Positions 17,279 to 26,245 of a DNA stretch of 64,000 nt are shown piece after piece; position 1 is the stretch's first letter; the number at the start of each line of letters is the position of its first letter. The stretch is from an uncultured Synechococcus sp. (GTDB taxonomy: Bacteria; Cyanobacteriota; Cyanobacteriia; Phormidesmidales; Phormidesmidaceae), in the NCBI GenBank assembly GCA_937911865.1, contig CALDSK010000248.1, positions 1 to 64,000 of the forward strand. Reading direction: 5' to 3'. The notes beneath the pieces are model-generated. The model had not been told where the DNA came from, searched no databases, and saw nothing but the letters and a program-made list of their open reading frames with translations. A program made the translations under genes and the position numbers.

Positions 17279-18202
17279 ATGGTTTTTACTACCGCCTCTT
17301 CTAACCTGCCTGCTGACGCTGCTGAGACCTACGGCATTGCGGTAGATAACATCAGCGTGACCTACAGCAACGCTCGGCTAGCGCTCTACAACGCGAGCTG
17401 CTACGTAGAACCTGGAACTATCACCGGCTTGGTGGGCCCGAACGGCGGCGGAAAATCCACGCTCTTCAAGTCCATTATGGGCTTTCTCTCTCCCAATCAG
17501 GGCCGAGTCAGCATTGATGGTGTTCCGATCGAAAAAGCACAAAAACAGCAGCTGATGGCCTATGTGCCACAGGCAGACGAAGTCGATTGGCATTTTCCAA
17601 TCAGCGTGTTTGATGTGGTGATGATGGGCCGCTATGGATATATGAATATGTTTCGTATTCCTAGCCGTAAGGATCGCCGAATTGTGATGGAGAGCTTAGA
17701 GCGGGTTGGCATGAGCGAGTTCCGCCACCGTCAGATTGGAGAACTCTCCGGCGGCCAAAAGAAGCGGGCGTTTCTGGCGCGGGCATTGGCCCAAGAAGGT
17801 AAGGTCATTTTGCTCGATGAGCCCTTTACCGGTGTAGACGTCAAGACAGAGAAAAGTATTATTACGCTGCTCATGCAGCTACGTGACGAAGGGCATACGA
17901 TTTTGGTCTCTACGCACGATTTGTCCTCAATTTCTACGTTTTGCGATCGCGTTATTCTACTTAACCAAACTATCCTCGCCGCTGGCACTACCGCAGAAAC
18001 CTTCACTGAAGAAAACCTAGCCATGACCTTTGGCGGACTACCGCTCAGCAGCCTGACCAGCAAAAGCAATTCATCTCCCGATTTGCAGATAGCTAATCAG
18101 CCGGGACACGCTTTTATTCAGCCCGAAAAGAGTCAGCTTCAACAGAGTCAGCTCCAAAAGAGTCAGCCGGAGAAGACAGATGTTAAGGGAATCGATGCAT
18201 GA
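17279..18202 (+). CDS. mntA: manganese ABC transporter, ATP-binding protein
   Basis: The 307-aa ATPase has Walker A GPNGGGKST at 53-61, signature LSGGQ at 156-160, and Walker B VILLDEP around 176-182 with the switch His in STHD. It is the nucleotide-binding subunit that pairs with MntB. About 50 residues beyond the normal ATPase core form a polar tail with three imperfect copies of a roughly 18-base unit (SQLQQSQLQKSQPEK), apparently from local duplication. Its TGA overlaps the mntB ATG (ATGA at 18199-18202), indicating coupled translation. Confidence 0.92.
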   Translation: MVFTTASSNLPADAAETYGIAVDNISVTYSNARLALYNASCYVEPGTITGLVGPNGGGKSTLFKSIMGFLSPNQGRVSIDGVPIEKAQKQQLMAYVPQADEVDWHFPISVFDVVMMGRYGYMNMFRIPSRKDRRIVMESLERVGMSEFRHRQIGELSGGQKKRAFLARALAQEGKVILLDEPFTGVDVKTEKSIITLLMQLRDEGHTILVSTHDLSSISTFCDRVILLNQTILAAGTTAETFTEENLAMTFGGLPLSSLTSKSNSSPDLQIANQPGHAFIQPEKSQLQQSQLQKSQPEKTDVKGIDA

Positions 18203-19071
18203 GCACGGATGTTCTTCTTGCGGTTTCACCGGAAGCTGCCTGGAATTGGATCGTTGAACCCTTTCAGCTCGGGTTCATGATTCGAGCGCTCTGGGTCAGT
18301 GCGTTTGTCGGTACAGTGTGCGCTGTGCTCTCTTGCTACATTACACTCAAGGGCTGGTCGCTCATGGGTGACGCAGTTTCTCATGCGGTGGTGCCTGGGG
18401 TAGTGGTCGCCTACGCGTTAGGACTGCCCTTCGCGCTTGGAGCCTTTGTATTTGGCTTCGGAGCTACCGTGATGATTGGCTACGTGAAGGCCCAAACGCG
18501 GCTAAAAGAAGACGCGGTCATTGGCGTAATTTTCACCGGGTTCTTTGCGTTTGGGCTGGTACTGGCAACCAAAATTCCTAGTAACATCGATCTGTTTCAT
18601 ATTCTCTTTGGCAATGTGCTGGGCATCTCTCAACAAGACATTATTCAAACGGTAATTGCGGGCGCTTCAACGCTAGCAATTATTCTTTTTCGTCGAAAAG
18701 ATTTACTGCTGTTTTGTTTTGATCCCAACCATGCCAAAGCAATCGGGTTGAACACTCAGCTGATGTACTACACGCTGCTGAGCGTACTGGCATTGACGAT
18801 TGTAACAGCGCTGCAAACCGCAGGAATCGTGCTGGTGGTGGCAATGTTGGTCACACCGGGGGCAACCGCTTATCTGTTGAGCGATCGCTTTGATCGAATG
18901 CTGATGATTTCTGTATCCGTCAGCGTGTTGTCTTGCTTGCTAGGCACGTACACCAGCTATCACTTAGACGCTTCAACCGGAGGCTGCATTGTCGTGCTGA
19001 TGACCCTGTTTTTTACAGCAGCGATGCTTTTTGGTCCCAAGTACGGGATCGTATCTCAAAAGCTTCGGTAG
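18199..19071 (+). CDS. mntB: manganese ABC transporter, permease
   Basis: This 290-aa, roughly 8-helix membrane protein belongs to the ABC-3 permease family. It contains the conserved WSLMGDAVSHAVVPGVVVAY (residues about 54-73) and HILFGNVLGIS stretches of Mn/Zn/Fe permeases. It overlaps mntA by ATGA and forms the transmembrane channel of the MntCAB importer. Manganese supply is important in cyanobacteria for photosystem II and superoxide dismutase. Confidence 0.92.
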   Translation: MSTDVLLAVSPEAAWNWIVEPFQLGFMIRALWVSAFVGTVCAVLSCYITLKGWSLMGDAVSHAVVPGVVVAYALGLPFALGAFVFGFGATVMIGYVKAQTRLKEDAVIGVIFTGFFAFGLVLATKIPSNIDLFHILFGNVLGISQQDIIQTVIAGASTLAIILFRRKDLLLFCFDPNHAKAIGLNTQLMYYTLLSVLALTIVTALQTAGIVLVVAMLVTPGATAYLLSDRFDRMLMISVSVSVLSCLLGTYTSYHLDASTGGCIVVLMTLFFTAAMLFGPKYGIVSQKLR

Positions 19072-19176
19072 TCAGTCCATCGGTCCCTGCCCTTCTACCC
19101 GCCTACTCTCATGGCACCATACTCATTGCACCTACTCATTGCACCCTAAAATAAGATGCTCTCTTTTTGACTTTTC

Positions 19177-20460
19177 ATGGATTCGTTGGAACAGCTGGTT
19201 GCTCTAGACCGACAGCACGTGTGGCACCCTTATGCCGCCATGCCCAATCCGCTGCCAGTGTTTCCAGTCAAGTCTGCACAGGGCGTCCGCATTGAGCTAG
19301 AAGATGGGCGATCGCTCATCGACGGTATTTCTTCCTGGTGGACCTGCATTCATGGCTACAACCACCCAAAGCTAAACGCAGCCGCCCAGGCTCAAATAGA
19401 AAAAATGAGCCACGTCATGTTCGGCGGGCTGACGCATCGCCCTGCGGTTGACCTGGCAAAAAAACTGATCGATCTAACACCTGCTGAGCTACAGCACGTG
19501 TTTTTTAGCGACTCCGGATCAGTGTCGGTAGAGGTCGCGATGAAGATGGCTGTGCAGTATTGGCACAATCGCGGCAGGCCGAAGAAAACTCACTTTTTGA
19601 CCATTCGCAATGGCTATCACGGCGATACGTTCGCCGCGATGTCTGCCTGCGATCCTATCAACGGTATGCATCACTTATTTAGCGGCCTGCTGCAACAACA
19701 GTATTTTGCCGACGCGCCGCAGGTCAGATTTGCACAGACCTGGCAAGAGAAAGATATTGAGAGCTTTAAGCGGCTGTTGGAAGAGAAGAGCGATCGCATT
19801 GCCGCGGCTATTTTTGAACCTGTTGTACAAAATGCGGGCGGCGTTCGCTTTTACCATCCAGAGTATGTTCGCCGCGCCAGCGAACTATGTAAACAACACG
19901 ATGTGCTGTTAATTCTTGACGAGATTGCAACAGGATTTGGACGCTCAGGAAAGCTGTTTGCCTGTGAGTATGCAGACATTTGTCCAGATATTATGTGCGT
20001 GGGCAAGGCGTTATCGGGCGGGTTTATGTCTTTAGCCGCAACCCTAACAACAACCCATATCAGCGAGACTTTTTCGACAGGAGAGGCCGGCGTGTTTATG
20101 CACGGGCCAACGTTTATGGGAAATCCGCTGGCCTGCGCAGTGTCGCTGGCGAATTTAGAGCTGCTAGAAAGCTATGACTGGCAGAAAAAAGTTATGCAGA
20201 TTGAGGCGCAGCTAAAAGAAGACTTAGCGCCCTGTCAGGCGTTAGCAGCCGTGAAGGATGTACGGGCTTTGGGTGCGATCGCCGCCATAGAACTCCACAA
20301 CCCAGTAGATATCGCTACGGTACAACCTCTTTTTGTAGAGCAAGGCGTCTGGCTTAGACCCTTTGGCAAGCTGCTATACACCATGCCGCCATACGTCATT
20401 CAACCCGACGAACTCAACACGATTACGGCCGCTATCTACTCGGTAGCAGCGAGCTTGTAA
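19177..20460 (+). CDS. bioA: adenosylmethionine-8-amino-7-oxononanoate aminotransferase
   Basis: This 427-aa class-III PLP aminotransferase transfers the amino group of S-adenosylmethionine to 7-keto-8-aminopelargonate in biotin synthesis. It begins DRQHVWHPYAAM with the BioA-typical WHPY, and has SSWWTCIHGYNHP (Trp54-55). Asp248 in LLILDEIATGFGRSGKLFA contacts the PLP ring nitrogen, and Lys277 in CVGKALSGGFM forms the Schiff base. Its full length fits the family. No other bio gene is in the window, which is common in cyanobacteria, where biotin genes are scattered. Confidence 0.92.
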   Translation: MDSLEQLVALDRQHVWHPYAAMPNPLPVFPVKSAQGVRIELEDGRSLIDGISSWWTCIHGYNHPKLNAAAQAQIEKMSHVMFGGLTHRPAVDLAKKLIDLTPAELQHVFFSDSGSVSVEVAMKMAVQYWHNRGRPKKTHFLTIRNGYHGDTFAAMSACDPINGMHHLFSGLLQQQYFADAPQVRFAQTWQEKDIESFKRLLEEKSDRIAAAIFEPVVQNAGGVRFYHPEYVRRASELCKQHDVLLILDEIATGFGRSGKLFACEYADICPDIMCVGKALSGGFMSLAATLTTTHISETFSTGEAGVFMHGPTFMGNPLACAVSLANLELLESYDWQKKVMQIEAQLKEDLAPCQALAAVKDVRALGAIAAIELHNPVDIATVQPLFVEQGVWLRPFGKLLYTMPPYVIQPDELNTITAAIYSVAASL

Positions 20461-20637
20461 ACCAAGCTTTTGCACACTGCACACAGATTTCTGTTCATCA
20501 GAATGATATTGATGTTCAATAGTAAAGGGCTAGCAAACCGTATCATCTGTTTATTTCACAGTGATATATCGATTAAAACTATCGGGTTTTAGCCTTTTCT
20601 CTTCATAAGCTGCATCTATCAATCAGGAACCACTCTC

Positions 20638-21792
20638 ATGAATTTCAAGTTCGGAATAGAGCACGAGGTCGCTTTTCTAAATTCAAACGGCCAGTTTGCC
20701 GACTTTGCAAATACCTCCTTTGACGCATTTGAGGCCATCGTGAAACGACTACCTCACTACGAGCAAGACTATCCGCAGCTACGAGTGGGCGATGCCGGAA
20801 TAAAACTGAAGCGGTGGTACGTAGAAGGGTTTGAGCGCTTTGCCGAGACAGGTGAAGTCGTAGACTGTCCGCCTAAAGGCATCGAGATTAGAACGACAGT
20901 TCATAACAGCATTGAAGGGGCTGTTAGTGAGCTAAAAGAGAGTTTTCAGCTGCTGTCTGTTGAAGCTGAACGCGTAGGGTTTGTACCGGCGCTCGTAAGC
21001 TTTCATCCGTTTAGAACAGAATTTGTGCCCGTACCCCCGCTCAATCAGTTTGAAACGATGCGCCGAAAAGAATCTCCTGAAATGCAAACAGCCCATATTC
21101 CGATGCTGACACAAGGGCCAGATATTAATTTATCAGCGCAGGGCCTATCGCCCACACAGCTGATTGATATTGGCCAAAAGCTTACCTACTACAGCCCCTT
21201 CATTATTCCGTTCAGCTACAGCGCTCCTTTCTATCGCGGCGAGGCTTGGACGGGCCTATCTGTACGCACGTTCTATCGCACCGGAGCTAGACCTGCGGCC
21301 ATGGTCTTTTTAGAACATGCCTCAGATCTCATCGACTCTACGCCTTCTCTTACTCAAATTGCACGTATACCAGCAGAGGTCGGCCGCATTGAATTTAAGG
21401 CATTTGACAGCTGTGGTGACTTTGATTTGTATGCCAGCCTGAGCGCTCTATTAAAAGGGCTAGTGCTCGACCAAACCCTGATAGGAAGACGTCTGGTACC
21501 CGATAGAGAGTTGCATCAAAAATCGGCACAATTCGGCTTCGCAGATGACGAAATCTACACCGCAGCACAAACAGCATTGACAGCAGCAAAGCAGTCTTTA
21601 TTGCAAGCAGGAGATCTGTTGAACTGTTCCTTACTGAAGCGGTTAGAAAGACGGTTGCAACAGCGTACGAGCCCAGCCCAGCAGATGCTAGAAGCGTACA
21701 GAAAAGGGACGCCAATTCCAGAGGTTCTAACCCAGGCATACGTACAGAGCAAGCAGACTCAGAGCAAGCAGACTCAATACAGCTTGGCGTAA
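20638..21792 (+). CDS. glutamate-cysteine ligase family (GCS2-like) protein
   Basis: The 384-aa protein opens FKFGIEHEVAFLN, the metal/ATP-binding start of GCS2-type carboxylate-amine ligases. It has IEIRTTVHNS near residue 88 and RIEFKAFDSC near 250, acidic and Arg residues that suit the gamma-glutamyl ligase fold. It may form a gamma-glutamyl amide bond, perhaps as a paralogue of the usual cyanobacterial GshA, which as I recall starts differently. The precise substrate is uncertain. The C-terminus carries a duplicated SKQTQ unit from a 15-base tandem repeat just before the stop. An AGGA ribosome-binding site precedes the ATG. Confidence 0.65.
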   Translation: MNFKFGIEHEVAFLNSNGQFADFANTSFDAFEAIVKRLPHYEQDYPQLRVGDAGIKLKRWYVEGFERFAETGEVVDCPPKGIEIRTTVHNSIEGAVSELKESFQLLSVEAERVGFVPALVSFHPFRTEFVPVPPLNQFETMRRKESPEMQTAHIPMLTQGPDINLSAQGLSPTQLIDIGQKLTYYSPFIIPFSYSAPFYRGEAWTGLSVRTFYRTGARPAAMVFLEHASDLIDSTPSLTQIARIPAEVGRIEFKAFDSCGDFDLYASLSALLKGLVLDQTLIGRRLVPDRELHQKSAQFGFADDEIYTAAQTALTAAKQSLLQAGDLLNCSLLKRLERRLQQRTSPAQQMLEAYRKGTPIPEVLTQAYVQSKQTQSKQTQYSLA

Positions 21793-21800
21793 AGCTGTAG

Positions 21801-21844
21801 CATTTGTCACTGGGCAGCTTTAACAGGCTGCCCAGTGACAAATG
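21801..21844. terminator. 18-bp perfect hairpin after the GCS2-like gene
   Basis: The arms CATTTGTCACTGGGCAGC (21801-21818) and its exact complement (21827-21844) are separated by eight bases. The hairpin starts nine bases after the stop codon of the upstream gene. It lacks a clear T-run on either side, so termination would rest on stem stability. Confidence 0.6.
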
Positions 21845-21963
21845 AAACCATGAGAAAAGTTCACCCTCGCCCCAGCAAAGGTGAACTTGTTAGCCATAAT
21901 AATGAGAGGCTACAGCTAACAATGGACTAGACAAAAATCAGCACCAGCTGGCTAAGACAGGTC

Positions 21964-22296
21964 CTAGTAAGAGGCCTGCCAACACCGCTGCAAGCCAGCC
22001 GCTAGCACCAGCCGAGGCTGAGAAACTTGCCGCAGCACGCTCCAGAGCTGAAGCATCTCTGTCGGCGTTTTCACCTGTACGGTTAGAGGCTGAAATCCAC
22101 TGCACTGGCAATCTATATCCAGCGATTTCAATCGGTGATAAACCTGCCAGCGATCTTCAGAGGCTACTGTAATAGGAGCAGACTGTGCGGCGGGCGGCTC
22201 TTGATTTTCTGGCGAACCCGTAGACGTAGATAGCAACACGAGAAAAGTCTCCAAAAGAGTGTCGTAGAGGAAGTCGTAAACAGAAGTAATTTTCAA
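21964..22296 (-). CDS. small cyanobacterial conserved protein (Asr1405/Asl0597-like)
   Basis: The gene encodes up to 110 aa from a TTG at 22296; no ATG exists before the conserved part, so the start is uncertain. The C-terminal half (DRWQVYHRLKSLDIDCQC, QPLTVQV, TEMLQLWSVLRQ) matches a short cyanobacteria-specific family I recall as Asr1405/Asl0597, of unknown function. In my memory these proteins are 80-110 aa and soluble. It is transcribed toward the GCS2-like gene, with the strong 18-bp hairpin between them. Confidence 0.65.
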   Translation of the reverse strand: MKITSVYDFLYDTLLETFLVLLSTSTGSPENQEPPAAQSAPITVASEDRWQVYHRLKSLDIDCQCSGFQPLTVQVKTPTEMLQLWSVLRQVSQPRLVLAAGLQRCWQASY

Positions 22297-22798
22297 ATAA
22301 GTGGAAATATAATCGGACTGGATATATTAAAAAGAGCTACGAGCGCCCACAGCAGCGAGCATACGAGTATATGTAAGCTGGCACTAATAAGAAAAGCTTC
22401 TAATAGCTTGCATAAGTAAATCTTTATACCAACGATCGAGTTGTTAGCAATTGCCAATACAAATAAGAAATTAGCTAGGAGACAGTTTCAATAGCTTCAA
22501 AGATTACATTCGCAATTGCCGCAGTATAGAATGTTCAGAAAAGTGACCCAAAGCACTGATAAGCTCAGCTTTTCACCGTTTTTCGAGCCGGGCTCTATTG
22601 AGAATATGTAGCAACCAAAATTCCTGAAACCCTAACAAGTAGGGGGTTTTAGGCTATTAAGCATGAGCTATACTTTGAACATCAGGCAAAAGAGACCGAA
22701 GGCCGCAAAGCTTTTAATCAGCTTAATTCTTTCGGCTGGGAACTTTTAGCTGACAGCACTCATACAACGCTTATTGAAACCTCAGAGGAAAAAACGTT
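22297..22798. other. 502-bp gap upstream of dps with a coding remnant and weak hairpin
   Basis: A small hairpin built on AAACCCTA/TAGGGGGTTT lies at about 22628-22650. From 22653 an open frame without an ATG reads AIKHELYFEHQAKETEGRKA and continues QLNSFGWELLADS, with protein-like composition, then runs into dps out of frame. It looks like the decayed end of a gene. A TGAGAAT half-site, as in Fur boxes, occurs near 22600. Nothing else is recognisable. Confidence 0.35.
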
Positions 22799-23338
22799 AT
22801 GGCCATTTCATCTGCCGTTATCACACCTTTCGGTCAGGTCACTGACAATCCGATTCTTTTAGAAAAGTCAGTTACAGAACCTGTGTGTGAAGGTCTTAAC
22901 GTTGCATTAGCGAGCATTCAGGGACTCTATGTTCAATACCAGAAGCATCACTTCGTCGTAGAAGGTGCTGAGTTTCTGCAGCTTCACAACTTTTTTGAAG
23001 AAGGCTATACCGCCACCAGAGAACATGCGCATGACATTGGTGAGCGCCTAGACGGACTAGGCGGTGTACCTGTTGCCAGCTTTACAAAACTCGCTGAGCT
23101 TTGCAGCTTTGAGCAAGAGCCCGATGGTATCTTTGGCTGCCGCCAGATGGTGGTAAACGATCTAAAGGCAGAGCAGAGCGTTATTCAAGTGTTGCGTCGC
23201 AATGCAGCTCAGGCTGAAAGTTTGGGCGACAGAGCTACTCGCTACCTGTACGAAGGTATTCTGCTAAAAACAGAAGAGCGCGCTTATCACCTAGATCATT
23301 TCCTTGCCTCCGATACACTCATCAATTTCTTGAACTGA
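22799..23338 (+). CDS. dpsA: Dps-family ferritin-like protein, His-type ferroxidase centre
   Basis: This 179-aa protein is like cyanobacterial DpsA and should form a 12-mer shell that oxidises and stores iron and protects DNA from peroxide. Ferroxidase-centre positions by alignment are His51 (KHHFVVEG), His63 (LQLHNFFEE), His78 and Glu82 (HAHDIGER). The usual Asp at the third position is His78, the His-type centre described for some cyanobacterial Dps proteins such as Nostoc Dps4. A GAGGA ribosome-binding site lies nine bases before the ATG. It starts an iron-related block. A terminator follows at 23452. Confidence 0.9.
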   Translation: MAISSAVITPFGQVTDNPILLEKSVTEPVCEGLNVALASIQGLYVQYQKHHFVVEGAEFLQLHNFFEEGYTATREHAHDIGERLDGLGGVPVASFTKLAELCSFEQEPDGIFGCRQMVVNDLKAEQSVIQVLRRNAAQAESLGDRATRYLYEGILLKTEERAYHLDHFLASDTLINFLN

Positions 23339-23451
23339 TCTTCTTAAAATAATCTTCTCGAAGTAATTTTCCTGAAGCAATCAGACTAGTAGGGGCTAAT
23401 ACGAGTCAGACTGTCAATTGACCAACAACAACAAATAACCAACAAAATAGA

Positions 23452-23484
23452 GCAGGCGTCTTTTATTAGGCGTCTGCTTTTTTG
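23452..23484 (+). terminator. rho-independent terminator of dps
   Basis: GCAGGCGTC pairs with GGCGTCTGC (nine pairs, two of them G-U) around an eight-base loop and is followed by six T residues. It lies 114 bp after the dps stop. Confidence 0.8.
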
Positions 23485-23627
23485 CAGGGCTTCAACTGTT
23501 TTGACTGTGGATCGGCGATGGAAAATTTCTCGCTTAGTTGAGAAGTATTCTTACTGATATAGTTATACTTTCAGATGATAATAGATGTCAAGAAGGAAAT
23601 TGTAAATTTATCAAGTTTGATCGCTAC

Positions 23628-23707
23628 ATAGCTTCTGGCTGGTTTCTTATGACATTTTTATCGGCTAAAGCATTACATAGCAATGGGCAACTTGACTAGC
23701 CAAGTAA
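23628..23707 (+). repeat. diverged intergenic repeat, copy A
   Basis: About 80 bp beginning ATAGCTTCTG align with 31552-31631 at roughly three-quarters identity with one gap. Conserved blocks are ATAGCTTCTG, TTTTATCGGCT and GACTAGC-AAGTAA. Most differences are transitions. Both copies lie on the plus strand in intergenic DNA. It could be a structured RNA or an old mobile fragment. Confidence 0.5.
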
Positions 23708-23850
23708 GACGGAAGGCCCGACAGTCCTTATAAAGGGATCTATCCGCCCTCATTACAAATCGGAAAGGGGGGTCACCTTGTTCAGCCAAACTAGTGCCTT
23801 GATTTAACTCAATTTTCTTAAACAGCTGATTCAGACGAATTAATAAAGTA

Positions 23851-23865
23851 ATACAATGATTCTCA
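23851..23865. promoter_or_regulatory. Fur-box-like 7-1-7 site upstream of the ferredoxin-domain gene
   Basis: On the minus strand the site reads TGAGAATCATTGTAT, close to the 7-1-7 Fur consensus TGATAATNATTATCA. It lies 71 bp before the ATG at 23936, consistent with iron control. Confidence 0.5.
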
Positions 23866-23935
23866 ATAGTGGTTGACTCAAAAGTGGCTAACCCAATAGC
23901 GTTCGGCTACTCATCACCGATTACGAGCAGTAAAC

Positions 23936-24688
23936 ATGTATTCTTCAAACTCAACTCAGTTTGGCTGTGTCGGTCAATTCTTAGCCTTCGCATCTGGAGA
24001 AAAGTCGCCTTACCAGTATCTGACGATGCAAGTAGCCGCCACCGACAGCGCGTCTGCATCGTCACCAGTAGAAACGCCAGTAGGGACCTCATCGCTACAA
24101 CAGATAAAACTGAATGGCGCTCTACGACACATGATGATGGGCTACCTACAGCCACAAGACTGGATTAGGGTCGTTGGGAAAGTGAAGGTAGATGCTCGAA
24201 CAGGAGATCCACAGTGGAAAGCTCAAGAGATTGTAAAAATTTCGACCCAGCAGGCTATTCAATACGCTCAGCAGAAAGCCATACAGCAAAAGGCCGCTCA
24301 GCAACAATCTGAACGGCAGAAGATTGAACGGCAGGCTAACAGCAATAATATAGATAAGACCAGCATAGATAAGACCAGCGCAAATGAAGCAGCATCGACG
24401 CGCATATTGATCTGCCAAAAATCCAGCTGCCGGAAAAGGGGCAGTCAAGCCGTTGAAGATGCGATCGCCCGCACACTCAAAACACACGGCCAATCACAAC
24501 ACATCACCATTCAGCCCACTGGCTGCATGAAACAATGCAAGACAGGGCCTCATATGGTTCTCATCTCATCTAAAGCGCGACAAAAGAAAACCTCCAATTT
24601 GAGATACACACAGGTCACCCCACGCTCGGCAAATCAAATCATAAAGAACGAAATTATAGAGAACGAAATCACCGGGAACGCGCTATAG
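23936..24688 (+). CDS. thioredoxin-fold (2Fe-2S) ferredoxin-domain protein
   Basis: This is a 250-aa protein. Residues 1-105 form a beta-rich N-terminal domain (LNGALRHMMMGYLQPQDWIRVVGKVKVDARTG) resembling an OB-type fold. A Gln/Lys-rich linker (105-155) includes a duplicated IDKTS unit. The C-terminal thioredoxin-like 2Fe-2S domain has Cys160, Cys165, Cys197 and Cys201 (ILICQKSSCRKRG...GCMKQCKTGP), as in NuoE/HoxE and the shethna-like small ferredoxins. It probably transfers electrons or senses redox. A Fur-box-like site lies upstream and fur genes follow, suggesting a role in iron physiology. The partner is unknown. Confidence 0.8.
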   Translation: MYSSNSTQFGCVGQFLAFASGEKSPYQYLTMQVAATDSASASSPVETPVGTSSLQQIKLNGALRHMMMGYLQPQDWIRVVGKVKVDARTGDPQWKAQEIVKISTQQAIQYAQQKAIQQKAAQQQSERQKIERQANSNNIDKTSIDKTSANEAASTRILICQKSSCRKRGSQAVEDAIARTLKTHGQSQHITIQPTGCMKQCKTGPHMVLISSKARQKKTSNLRYTQVTPRSANQIIKNEIIENEITGNAL

Positions 24689-24708
24689 CGGCCCAAGCAC
24701 AGATTGCT

Positions 24709-25380
24709 TCAAGCCCGATAGCCTCTAGCAGCCTGAACATAGCTCTGCTCAAAGGTGTTGCGAAAAACTATTTTCTCCTGAGTCTTCCATATAATGTGCT
24801 GCTTTCGCTCCAAAGACTTTAGCAGACGCGTTACGGTCACTCGGGTGGTCCCTACCGATTCGGCAATCTCTTGGTGCGTCAACCGCAGCGGAATTTCTAT
24901 ACCTTTAGCAATCGCCTTGCCAAAACGCGCTGCTAGCCAACAAATAAACTGCAAAATTCGCTGCTCCGAATTTCGGCAGTGCGCAATGCGCAATAAGCTG
25001 TTAGATTGACGAATCTGACCGAGCATCGCCTCGCGAGACAGCGCATAGCCCATACTCAAATGTTCGGCCTCCACAGTCGTTAGGCACTCTGCCTCATAGG
25101 GATACGTTTGCGCAATCGGATAGCCAATAATATCGCCTGCCGTCCAAAAGCCAAGCGGCACAAACTCCCCTTCAGCATTCCAGGTGAGCGTCCGCACGTA
25201 GCCAGAATGAATCTGCCATAGGCTGTGGTGAACAAAGCTGAAATTTTCGTGGCGCTTAAAGGATACCGTTCGAGCAGGCACGGGCTGGATCAGCGATGAC
25301 TCGCCGCGGTCTGCACTGCGATGCAACGGTTTCGTACGCTGCTTATAAAGGGCGGAAGAGGCTGTGAATGCAGCGGTCAT
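24709..25380 (-). CDS. Crp/Fnr family transcriptional regulator
   Basis: The 223-aa protein has an N-terminal cyclic-nucleotide-binding-like beta barrel (about 30-120), a dimerisation helix, and a C-terminal winged helix with LTHQEIAESVGTTRVTVTRLLKSLE (about 165-190). The N-terminal domain lacks the classic cAMP-binding RExA motif, so the effector is unclear. It may regulate the neighbouring ferredoxin-domain and hydrolase-like genes. It converges on the ferredoxin-domain gene, leaving only 20 bp between stops, and lies 43 bp downstream of the hydrolase-like gene on the same strand. Confidence 0.85.
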   Translation of the reverse strand: MTAAFTASSALYKQRTKPLHRSADRGESSLIQPVPARTVSFKRHENFSFVHHSLWQIHSGYVRTLTWNAEGEFVPLGFWTAGDIIGYPIAQTYPYEAECLTTVEAEHLSMGYALSREAMLGQIRQSNSLLRIAHCRNSEQRILQFICWLAARFGKAIAKGIEIPLRLTHQEIAESVGTTRVTVTRLLKSLERKQHIIWKTQEKIVFRNTFEQSYVQAARGYRA

Positions 25381-25423
25381 AGGCGGGCAATCTGCCAGTA
25401 CAGAGAAAATTAGGGAGAGAAAA

Positions 25424-26245
25424 CTAAGTATGTAGAAAATTAGAAGACAGCCGCTGCGTGGACATGGGCTGTGTATGCGTCAAGTTCGGACTCTCTGCAT
25501 CGTGCTCAGAGAGCTGAGCAGGTAGCTGAGCCCAATAGTCACAAATAGCTTTGGCAGTGATCTTGTGCTGTTGAAAGTGAAAGAAATAACGCCCTTCAGG
25601 GCAATGCCAGAGGCGATCGCCCGGCTTCATCCAGCGGGCCCAGCCATCCTGCTGCTGCGATGTCAATACATCATCTATCTCTCCATTGCACACCAGCAGC
25701 GGCACAGACACGCCCCCTGCTGGCACATGCACATCACTAGCCAAAGAATGCAACGTCAAATTGCTATCAAGATCTTGCGACAGCAGCTGAGCTAGCGCAG
25801 TTACAAACCGGGGTGCCTGCTGGCCAAACAACAATCTGGTCATTTGCCCCAAGATTACCTCACGGCTACAGGGCAGCAGTTTCCTTAAGGCATAGTAGTG
25901 CGCTTGCCAGTTAACCGCAGGAACCGCACCCACCGACAGCAGCGTTAGCGAAGCAACATGCTGAGGATACTGCCGGGCATACAACAGCCCAACGACACCG
26001 CTGACACCGTGTCCCATCAAATGCACCTTAGGGATGGGCTGCCCTTCCACCACCGAAGACCTATTGTGCAAATACTCATGCAGCGACTCCACGACCGCCC
26101 TAATAGAACAAGGCTCGTCAATCGTCTGAGAATACTTCCACCGGCGCACTGTACTTCGCTTGGTCAAATGCGATAGCAACCGCTGGTCAAAACATTTCAG
26201 ATACGGGCTTACCGACAGCCAGAGCGCATCAAGTTTCTTTTGCAT
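25424..26245 (-). CDS. alpha/beta-hydrolase-fold protein with altered nucleophile elbow
   Basis: The gene codes for 273 aa from the ATG at 26245; a TTG at 26272 would add nine residues and lies inside a palindrome. The fold is recognisable from the elbow PKVHLMGHGVSGVVGLLYA, followed by RQYPQHVASLTLLSVG, and later PLLVCNGEIDDVL with the acid residue and a C-terminal HFQQHK histidine region. The catalytic Ser of GxSxG is replaced: the elbow reads G-H-G-V-S-G, with Gly80 where Ser is expected. It may be inactive as a hydrolase or use another residue. It lies just upstream of, and co-directional with, the Crp-type regulator. Confidence 0.65.
   Translation of the reverse strand: MQKKLDALWLSVSPYLKCFDQRLLSHLTKRSTVRRWKYSQTIDEPCSIRAVVESLHEYLHNRSSVVEGQPIPKVHLMGHGVSGVVGLLYARQYPQHVASLTLLSVGAVPAVNWQAHYYALRKLLPCSREVILGQMTRLLFGQQAPRFVTALAQLLSQDLDSNLTLHSLASDVHVPAGGVSVPLLVCNGEIDDVLTSQQQDGWARWMKPGDRLWHCPEGRYFFHFQQHKITAKAICDYWAQLPAQLSEHDAESPNLTHTQPMSTQRLSSNFLHT

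Larger units (their letters stand above)
23339..23935. other. 597-bp gap: dps terminator, intergenic repeat copy A, Fur-box-like site
   Basis: The gap holds the dps terminator (23452-23484), copy A of a diverged repeat (about 23628-23707) and a Fur-box-like sequence (23851-23865) upstream of the ferredoxin-domain gene. No open frame is convincing. Confidence 0.5.
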
